Part shown: positions 58,171 through 64,000 of the stretch, piece after piece
How positions within the stretch are numbered: position 1 is the stretch's first letter
Layout of the letters: each line of letters starts with the position of its first letter
Source of the DNA: Streptomyces sp. NBC_00878
Lineage (GTDB): Bacteria > Actinomycetota > Actinomycetes > Streptomycetales > Streptomycetaceae
Direction: 5' to 3'
NCBI RefSeq assembly: GCF_026341515.1
Contig: NZ_JAPEOK010000001.1
Coordinates: 6,510,001 to 6,574,000, forward strand
DNA length: 64,000 bases
The notes under the pieces: model-generated
What the model was told of the DNA's origin: nothing
Seen by the model: the letters and a program-made list of their open reading frames with translations, nothing else
Databases searched by the model: none
Translations under genes and position numbers: made by a program

Positions 58171-59211
58171 ATGAACGCCAAGCCCGACGTGCAGCTCCCC
58201 GCCGTGTCCGTGATCATGCCCGTCCTCAACGAGGAACGGCATCTGCGCGGCGCCGTCCAAGCGATCCTCGCCCAGGAGTACGCGGGCGAGATGGAGGTCG
58301 TGATCGCCATCGGTCCCTCCACGGACCGTACGGACGACATCGCCGCCGAGCTCGTACGAGAAGATTCCCGTGTGCACACGGTGCCGAATCCGACCGGTCG
58401 CACCCCCGCCGCGCTGAACGCCGCGATCAAGGCGTCCCATCACCCGATCGTGGTACGCGTCGACGGGCACGGCATGCTCTCGCCGAACTACATCGCGACC
58501 GCCGTCCGGCTCCTGGAGGAGACCGGCGCGCAGAACGTCGGCGGCATCATGCACGCCGAGGGCGAGAACGACTGGGAGCACGCGGTCGCCGCGGCGATGA
58601 CGTCGAAGATCGGCGTGGGGAACGCCGCCTTCCACACGGGCGGCGAGGCGGGACCGGCGGAGACGGTCTACCTGGGTGTCTTCCGGCGGACGGCCCTTGA
58701 GCAACAGGGCGGCTACAACGAGGAGTTCATCCGCGCCCAGGACTGGGAGCTGAACTTCCGGATCAGGGAGGCGGGCGGTCTGATCTGGTTCTCGCCCGAG
58801 CTGCGGGTCTCGTACCGCCCGCGTCCTTCGGTGCAGGCGCTGGCCAAGCAGTACAAGGACTACGGCCGTTGGCGCCACGTCGTCGCCCGCTACCACGAGG
58901 GCTCCATCAACCTCCGCTACCTCGCCCCGCCGACCGCGGTCTGCGCGATCGCGGTGGGCCTGGTGCTGGGCGCGGCGGTGACCCCGTGGGGCTTCCTGGT
59001 CCCCGGCGGCTACCTCGCCGCGATCGCCCTCGGATCCGTCCCGGCGGGCAAGGGGCTTCCCCTGAAGGCCCGGCTGCGGATCCCGGTGGCCCTCGCGACG
59101 ATGCACATGTCGTGGGGCTGGGGCTTCCTGACCAGCCCGAGGGCGCTGGCGAAGAAGGTCATCGCGTCGCGTCGGCCGGCGGTGCTCAACGGGAGCAAGA
59201 GCGGGGCCTGA
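58171..59211 (+). CDS. Family 2 glycosyltransferase
   Basis: A 346-residue GT-A enzyme: VSVIMPVLNEERHLRGAVQA at the start, VVRVDGHGMLSPNYI (the metal-binding DxH/DxD-like site), and ENDWEHAVAAAM; QDWELNFRIREAGGLIWFSP is the acceptor region. Two or three C-terminal hydrophobic segments (VCAIAVGLVLGAAVTPWGFL) suggest membrane attachment. It probably builds a wall glycopolymer or its lipid-linked precursor. It lies between LCP genes on the opposite strand. Confidence 0.93.
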   Translation: MNAKPDVQLPAVSVIMPVLNEERHLRGAVQAILAQEYAGEMEVVIAIGPSTDRTDDIAAELVREDSRVHTVPNPTGRTPAALNAAIKASHHPIVVRVDGHGMLSPNYIATAVRLLEETGAQNVGGIMHAEGENDWEHAVAAAMTSKIGVGNAAFHTGGEAGPAETVYLGVFRRTALEQQGGYNEEFIRAQDWELNFRIREAGGLIWFSPELRVSYRPRPSVQALAKQYKDYGRWRHVVARYHEGSINLRYLAPPTAVCAIAVGLVLGAAVTPWGFLVPGGYLAAIALGSVPAGKGLPLKARLRIPVALATMHMSWGWGFLTSPRALAKKVIASRRPAVLNGSKSGA

Positions 59212-59343
59212 CCGCGACGGCGGACCGGGCGAGGGCGGTGTCGGGTCGTCCGGCCGGTATGCGGTAGGGGGCCTCGTCCTCGCCGGACAAGACCCCCTGC
59301 CGGACAAGACCCCCTGACGCGTGACGCCGCCCGTGAGACTGCG

Positions 59344-60978
59344 TCACAAGCGGTAAGGCTTGTACACCGGCATGCACCCGCTTTCGGCACCGTTCACCGC
59401 GTCGGCGGTCTCGGGGAGATCCCCGGCCTTCGGGGCGGTCTGCTTCGGATAGGCCGTGCCGGTGCGCCAGTCGCCACCCACGACAAGGGTGACCCCGGAG
59501 ACGTCGGTCGACTTCTTCACCGAACTCAGCGGAATCCCCAGCGACTTGGCGACGCGCTGGGCGTCGCCCTCCAGTTCGGCACTCGGGAAGCGGACGACCG
59601 TCTTGTCCTCGGCCACCACCAACGACCGGTCGGCCGCCGCCCTGGTGAAGCCCTTCTGGGTGAGCTGCTGGGTGATCGAGGCCGCCCTGCCGCCGACCGG
59701 ACCGAGGGTGGCGGACCGTGTGCCGTTCCGTACCAGCACGCCGATCTCGGAGTCCGCGGCCGCGGGGTCCTTGGAGGCCTTTTCCGTGGTCTTCTTCTGC
59801 TTCGAGCCCCCGCTCTTGTCGAACGCGATGTCGTCGCGGAGCATCGTCCACATCTTCTCGGCGTCGGCGCCCGCCGGAACCAGGTGGTTGGCGTTCTGCG
59901 GGTCGACGTCGCTCGGCATGGTCGTCATGGTGATGCGGCCGGACGGCACCGTCTTGAGCTGCATGCCCAGGTCGTACAGCTTCTTGACCGAGCCGAGCTC
60001 CTCGGAGACCGTCAGGGACTTCGTGGCTGCCTCGGCCAGGCTCATCAGCCGCCCGCCGTCGGTGAAGACGTTCTGGCTCTTCAGCGTGCGGATCATCGAG
60101 TTCATGTACATGTGCTGGGCCTTGGCCCGACCCAGGTCGCTGTAGAAGGCGTGCCTGGTGCGCAGCCACTGCAGTGCCTGCTTGCCCTTGACCTTCTTCG
60201 TGCCGGCGTCCAGCTTCAGGCCGGAGCCGCCGGGCACGCCGGGCAGCGGACGGTCCCACATCTTCTGCTCCACGCAGACCTCGACACCGCCGACCGCGTC
60301 CGCCATCTTCACCACGCCCGAGAAGTCGATCGTCATCCAGTGGTCGATGTAGACGCCGGTGAGGTTCTGCCAGGTGGCCAGGGTGCAGCCGGCTCCGCCG
60401 CGCTGCAGCGACGCGTTGATGATCGCGTTGGTCGCCTGGTACGTCTCGCCGGTCTCGGGGTCCGTGCACTTCGGGATGTCGACCCGGGTGTCGCGCGGAA
60501 TACTCACGACGGCGGCGCTCTTACGGTCCGCGGACAGGTGGATCAGCATCTGGACGTCGGCCAGCGGTTTGCTGCCGACCTGGCTCTTGCTGCCACCGAG
60601 CTTGACGTTCTCCGACGAGTTACGGCTGTCGGAGCCGATCAGCAGGATGTTCAGCGGCGTCTGCCCGGCGGCGTTGGGCTCAGTCTTCGGCGCCTTCGAG
60701 TCGCCGCTGCTGCGCTCGCCCTTCTCGATGTTGTTGTTCAGGTGCTGGTAGTACAGGTATCCGCCGCCGGCGGTCCCGAGTATGACCACCGACAGAATCG
60801 TCGCCGACCAACGAAGCACACGCCGTCTGCGGCCGGGCCGGTCGGATCCGCCGCCTCCCGCGCTCCGCTTGCCTCCGCCGTGCCGGCCCGCTTCGGCCGG
60901 TGTGGCTTTGCCCTGCGGGGTGAGGGCCATCGTGTCCTCGACCGCGGGCACCTCCCCCTGCACACTGCTCTGGCTCAA
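59344..60978 (-). CDS. LCP family protein with LytR_C domain
   Basis: A 544-residue membrane protein: polar tail, helix at about 50-70 (SATILSVVILGTAGGGYLYY), LCP domain (LNILLIGSDSRNS, VVSIPRDTRV, QRGGAGCTLATWQNLTGVYI, WLRTRHAFYSDLGRAKAQ) and a C-terminal LytR_C domain (EIGVLVRNGTRSATLGPVGG, LVVAEDKTVVRFP). It ends GCMPVYKPYRL. TTG 60978, with GGAAGGGG upstream, is my choice; GTG 60963 and ATG 60930 are possible. The LCP motifs are complete, so it should be an active transferase. Confidence 0.93.
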   Translation of the reverse strand: MSQSSVQGEVPAVEDTMALTPQGKATPAEAGRHGGGKRSAGGGGSDRPGRRRRVLRWSATILSVVILGTAGGGYLYYQHLNNNIEKGERSSGDSKAPKTEPNAAGQTPLNILLIGSDSRNSSENVKLGGSKSQVGSKPLADVQMLIHLSADRKSAAVVSIPRDTRVDIPKCTDPETGETYQATNAIINASLQRGGAGCTLATWQNLTGVYIDHWMTIDFSGVVKMADAVGGVEVCVEQKMWDRPLPGVPGGSGLKLDAGTKKVKGKQALQWLRTRHAFYSDLGRAKAQHMYMNSMIRTLKSQNVFTDGGRLMSLAEAATKSLTVSEELGSVKKLYDLGMQLKTVPSGRITMTTMPSDVDPQNANHLVPAGADAEKMWTMLRDDIAFDKSGGSKQKKTTEKASKDPAAADSEIGVLVRNGTRSATLGPVGGRAASITQQLTQKGFTRAAADRSLVVAEDKTVVRFPSAELEGDAQRVAKSLGIPLSSVKKSTDVSGVTLVVGGDWRTGTAYPKQTAPKAGDLPETADAVNGAESGCMPVYKPYRL

Positions 60979-61600
60979 CTCCCTGCCCCTTCCCCACCCC
61001 TTAGCCCGAGAAGGCCGCGTTCCGCGCTCGGGCCTCCCTGCCCGGCGCGGAGCGAACCCTGTCAGACCTCCCTGTTCGACACCGGTCCGCCTCCTGTCAG
61101 ACCCCTGTGGGTCTGCCCCGGGTTGGCCGCGTGTCGGCAAAATCTGTGTTGGACACGGCTGTGTGCTGCCGCCCCGACATTCGGTCGACGCCGGACCGGC
61201 GTGCAACCGACGTGCAAAGGACTAACGTGCGCCGACGTGCATGCGGATCAACGTGCGTCGGTCCGCAGTGCAGTCGGCAGCAGTCGGCACAGCGGTGCCA
61301 TCCGTCAGACCAACGCGGACCTCGCACGGTTGTGCCCCAAGCCCGACAACCTCGCATCCGAAACCGGCCAACCCCGCATCCGGTCCTGGCCACTTGGCGC
61401 CCGACTCCGGTCAACTCCGCACCTGATCCGGGCCACTTGGCACCGACCAGGCCCGTCGCCCGCCCTGTAAGACGCGCGACAGGCCCGTCAGGTCAACTCG
61501 CTTCAGCGACTCGGCCAGCGCACCGAACTCGGCCAGCGCACCGAACTCGGCCGGTGCACCAGAGATAACTGGCGCACCGGACGCAGCCGACGCACCGGAC
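60979..61600. other. 620-base interval with short repeats, no gene supported
   Basis: Upstream of the LCP gene at 59344-60978 and downstream of the LCP gene at 61601. It holds several ACGTGC motifs at 61200-61260, two CCACTTGGC-containing copies near 61390 and 61435, and an 18-base tandem repeat at 61510-61560. ORFs on either strand are not conserved in composition. It probably contains the promoter of the left gene. Confidence 0.5.
61510..61560. repeat. 18-bp tandem repeat between LCP genes
   Basis: CTCGGCCAGCGCACCGAA is repeated exactly at 61510-61527 and 61528-61545, with a third copy (CTCGGCCGGTGCACC) that diverges, and looser copies of GGCGCACCGGAC up to 61605, close to the end of the adjacent LCP gene. 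Confidence 0.8.
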
Positions 61601-63337
61601 TCAGCTGGCGCACTGAACCTTGTCCGCTGTGGACTTCTCCACGTCCGACGCCGCCGCCGAAGTGGAGTTCATCTTCACCCCGGCGCCCTTGAAGTCCTCT
61701 CCCAGGACGAGTGACATCGTCGGCAGTCCTTGGGAGTTGGCCACGCTCTTGCCCGGCTTCATCGCCGATCCGCTCAGACCCATGATGTCGGCCAGCTTGC
61801 GTGCCTGGTCCGCCTGATCGGGCGCGTATTCGAGCGTCGTCTTGGGCTGCGTGCTGCCCAGGACGCCCGCGTTCTCGGACTTGAGCACGCCCGCCTGGAG
61901 CTGCAGCCAGTTGAGCTGTGCCTGCGCCGCGCCGTTCGGGGCGCCGCCGTTGAGGATACGCACGCGGACCTCCGAGGCGGCGGACTTCTCGCCCTTGAGA
62001 CGAGCGGCGACCGCCGCCTTCTCTTTCGCCTCCTTCTGCTTCACCGCGGTGAGGGAGGTGTCGCTCTTGATCATCTGGAAGACCTGGGGCGCGCGCGACT
62101 CGTCGACGACGACGGTCGCCTTGATCTTCTCGGCCGGGTTGTCCACCACCGGCACCGTCGTGAAGGAGATGTTCTTCGGCGGCACCTTCTTCAACTCCAG
62201 CGCCACGTCCTTCAGCGTGCTGACCTTCCCGATGCCGGTGTCCACGGTCAGCGCGTTGGTGGCGGCCTCGGCCAGCTTCAGCAGCTTGCTGGGGTTGGTG
62301 AGGGTGTCGCTGGACGCCATCTTGCGCATCAGCGAACCCAGGAACTGCTGCTGCACCTTGATGCGGTCGAGGTCGCCCTGGTTGCCGAAGCTGTGCCGGG
62401 TCCGCACGAAGGCCAGCGCCTGCTCACCCTCGACCTTGGACGTACCGGCCGGCAGCTTGAGCTTCGACTCCTTGTCGTTGACGGCCTTCTCCACGCAGAC
62501 GTCGACGCCGTCGACCGCCGTGGTCAGGGTCTTGACCGCGTTGAAGTCGGCCATCATGAAGTGCTGCGGCTTGATGCCGGTGACCGCCTCGACCGTGCGC
62601 ATGGTGCAGCCCGGGTCCCGGCCGCCCTGACCCAGACTCGTGTTGAAGCGCTGGTTGAGCGTCCCCGAAACGATCTTCTCCGTGCCGTCCTCCTGCTTGG
62701 TCGGACAGTCCGGGATGTCGACGATCAGGTCACGCGGAATGCTCATCGCGGTCGCGTTCGTACGGTCCTTGGAGACGTGCAACAGGATGTTCGTGTCGGC
62801 GTGCCCGACGCTGCCCTTGTCGCCGTAGCCCTCGTTGCCCGCGCCGGTGCGCTTGTCCGTACCGATGATCAGGATGTTGAAGGCCTCGTTCTTGCTGAAG
62901 CCGCTCGCACCCGCGCTGCCGACATCCGTCGTCTTGACGTTGCCCTCAAGGTGCTTGATGTAGGCATACGCCGCCGCCGAGATGCCGACCAGCACGAGCG
63001 CCATGCCACCACCGGTCCACAGCAGTGCCTTCTTCGCCCGCGACTTCTTCGGGTTGGCGCGCGTCCGACGGCGGCCCGGAAGTGGTGCCTCCGGTGCACC
63101 GCGGCGTCTGCGCGGGCCGGGCACATCCGTGCCGGGGAGCACACGCTCCCGGCCCGGCGCGGTGCGCGGGTTCGCTGCGGACGCGCCGGTGCGCGTGGCG
63201 GTTCTCCGGGGACCGGGAACCGATGACTGCGGTGCGGAAGGCTGCAGTCGCAGTTCGTAGTCGCCGGTGTTCGGGTTGAGTACCCACTGGTCTGCGGGAT
63301 CGATATCGTCCGCCCGCCCACGGCCTTGCGCGTCCAC
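61601..63337 (-). CDS. LCP family protein with LytR_C domain
   Basis: A 578-residue membrane protein with a 115-residue basic/Pro-rich tail beginning MDAQGRGRADDIDPADQWVL, one helix (about 115-138, LLWTGGGMALVLVGISAAAY), the LCP domain (FNILIIGTDKRTGAG, AMSIPRDLIVDIP, FVRTRHSFGNQGDLDRIKVQ) and LytR_C near the end (VRVRILNGGAPNGAAQAQLN, TTLEYAPDQADQARKLADIM). It ends KVQCAS. Start GTG 63337. It sits next to another LCP gene that runs out of the window. Confidence 0.94.
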   Translation of the reverse strand: MDAQGRGRADDIDPADQWVLNPNTGDYELRLQPSAPQSSVPGPRRTATRTGASAANPRTAPGRERVLPGTDVPGPRRRRGAPEAPLPGRRRTRANPKKSRAKKALLWTGGGMALVLVGISAAAYAYIKHLEGNVKTTDVGSAGASGFSKNEAFNILIIGTDKRTGAGNEGYGDKGSVGHADTNILLHVSKDRTNATAMSIPRDLIVDIPDCPTKQEDGTEKIVSGTLNQRFNTSLGQGGRDPGCTMRTVEAVTGIKPQHFMMADFNAVKTLTTAVDGVDVCVEKAVNDKESKLKLPAGTSKVEGEQALAFVRTRHSFGNQGDLDRIKVQQQFLGSLMRKMASSDTLTNPSKLLKLAEAATNALTVDTGIGKVSTLKDVALELKKVPPKNISFTTVPVVDNPAEKIKATVVVDESRAPQVFQMIKSDTSLTAVKQKEAKEKAAVAARLKGEKSAASEVRVRILNGGAPNGAAQAQLNWLQLQAGVLKSENAGVLGSTQPKTTLEYAPDQADQARKLADIMGLSGSAMKPGKSVANSQGLPTMSLVLGEDFKGAGVKMNSTSAAASDVEKSTADKVQCAS

Positions 63338-63542
63338 GGTTGCTTGAGTCCTCCGTCGGGGCCACGCGGCGTCTTTCCCCCTCAAAAGACGCTCGGTCAG
63401 TCGGTCCAACCAGTGCGCGGCCTCAGGACAGACCTCAGGGTCCGGTGCACCGGACCGCTCACACTATCCGCCCGGTTCGGCGTCAAGCGACGACGGTGAG
63501 AAATTGCACGTCCCTACAACCGGGCAATCCACCCAATTCTTT

Positions 63543-63554
63543 GAACGTACGTTC
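63543..63554. promoter_or_regulatory. Perfect 12-bp palindrome upstream of an LCP gene
   Basis: GAACGTACGTTC, about 205 bases before the LCP start at 63337 and just beyond the stop of the previous LCP gene. The symmetry and AT-richer surroundings suggest a regulator site in the promoter of the downstream gene. Confidence 0.35.
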
Positions 63555-63595
63555 TCTCTCTTGGCGTTCCCTTTACCCGGAGGCCCGTTGAGGCG

Positions 63596-64000
63596 TTAAC
63601 CGCACGCGTCCTCGGCGGCCGTGTTCCCGCGGAAAGTCGGCGTAGGACTTGGTGTGAGTGAAGGGTCGCCGGGCCGGATTCCACCCGATTTGCCATCGTG
63701 ACTCTCGTGATAACTACTCCCATAGGGCGCGTAGTTGCGCGAATCCCCATACGCGCCCTTGCCACCGCCCGACTCCACGGTGCTCCTCTTCGCGCCGGAA
63801 TCGTCCGGAAGTTCCTTGGTGACCACCAAGGGCGCGTCCATACGCAGCCGTTCGAAGAGTTTCTCCGCCTCGGGTTCCACGAGCTGGTCGCGATTCGCGT
63901 TGAGGGCGTACGCCTCTCGTGGCACCGTCAGGAATTGCACACGTTCGGTGGGGATGTCGCGCATGCCGCGGGCCAGGTCGTACAGGCCCCGCAGGCTCGC
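63596..64000 (-). CDS. LCP family protein, C-terminal part
   Basis: The frame enters from the right edge and gives 134 residues: ASLRGLYDLARGMRDIPTER, VQFLTVPREAY, EPEAEKLFERLRMDAPLVVT, then a Ser/Gly/Tyr/Pro-rich tail ending EDACG. The first part matches the late section of other LCP domains in this window. There is no LytR_C domain, so it is of the shorter type like the gene at 54469. The catalytic part lies outside the window. Confidence 0.85.
   Translation of the reverse strand, partial: ASLRGLYDLARGMRDIPTERVQFLTVPREAYALNANRDQLVEPEAEKLFERLRMDAPLVVTKELPDDSGAKRSTVESGGGKGAYGDSRNYAPYGSSYHESHDGKSGGIRPGDPSLTPSPTPTFRGNTAAEDACG

Noticed and set aside
61107..61568. A + strand frame in the gap between LCP genes
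   Set aside because: It is built from the local short repeats (RTRPAHRTRP), with no ribosome site or recognised domain.

Overview
The window is a high-GC actinobacterial chromosome segment, almost certainly from a Streptomyces. The base and codon usage, frequent GTG/TTG starts, 4-nt stop/start overlaps, DUF397/DUF5753 and DUF6879 regulator modules, ABC sugar transporters without their own ATPase, and several LytR-CpsA-Psr (LCP) paralogues all fit. No rRNA, tRNA or CRISPR array is visible. All assignments come from reading the sequence; no database was searched.

Left block (1-13.2 kb): a housekeeping run on the + strand holds the 3' end of glmS, acpS, the bifunctional NAD(P)HX repair enzyme, alr, a membrane-anchored alpha/beta hydrolase, tsaE, tsaB, rimI and tsaD. 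TsaB, TsaD and TsaE act together in making the t6A modification of tRNA. Interspersed are a divergent DUF397/XRE/ATP-binding regulator module (0.8-2.6 kb), two tandem Rpn-like genes, a small ORF behind an iron-box-like palindrome, and a degenerate L,D-transpeptidase-like protein.

Middle block (13.2-32.3 kb): there are two carbohydrate-use islands. The first has a GH3 glycosidase, two permeases, a binding lipoprotein and a divergent LacI regulator. The second has a KDG/DHDPS-type dehydratase, two permeases, a binding lipoprotein, a secreted GH28-like pectinase, a sugar isomerase, an unassigned 429-residue protein and a glucarate dehydratase. Together these suggest uptake and breakdown of uronate or aldarate sugars. 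An LCP gene lies between the islands, and a non-coding IS200/IS605-type element sits between one permease gene and its binding-protein gene.

Next (32.5-44.5 kb): a YCII protein with an ECF sigma factor of the kind that carries a long C-terminal extension, an M19-dipeptidase paralogue without its zinc ligands, a VOC protein divergent from a CGNR regulator, a copper/cupredoxin cluster (two cupredoxins, YceI, CopC-CopD fusion, His-rich protein), UDP-glucose dehydrogenase and acyl-CoA dehydrogenase.

Accessory zone (44.4-54.3 kb): a deletion-scarred copy of the regulator module, an IS5-type element with a solo end and a VOC gene between, a TA-flanked IS630-type transposon carrying a blasticidin-S-deaminase-like gene, an MFS exporter, and a second IS5-type element that has split an XRE/DUF6879 gene run.

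Right block (54.3-64 kb): five LCP genes on the - strand, three with a C-terminal LytR_C domain, interrupted by a thioesterase and a family-2 glycosyltransferase on the + strand. This is a likely cell-wall glycopolymer attachment locus.
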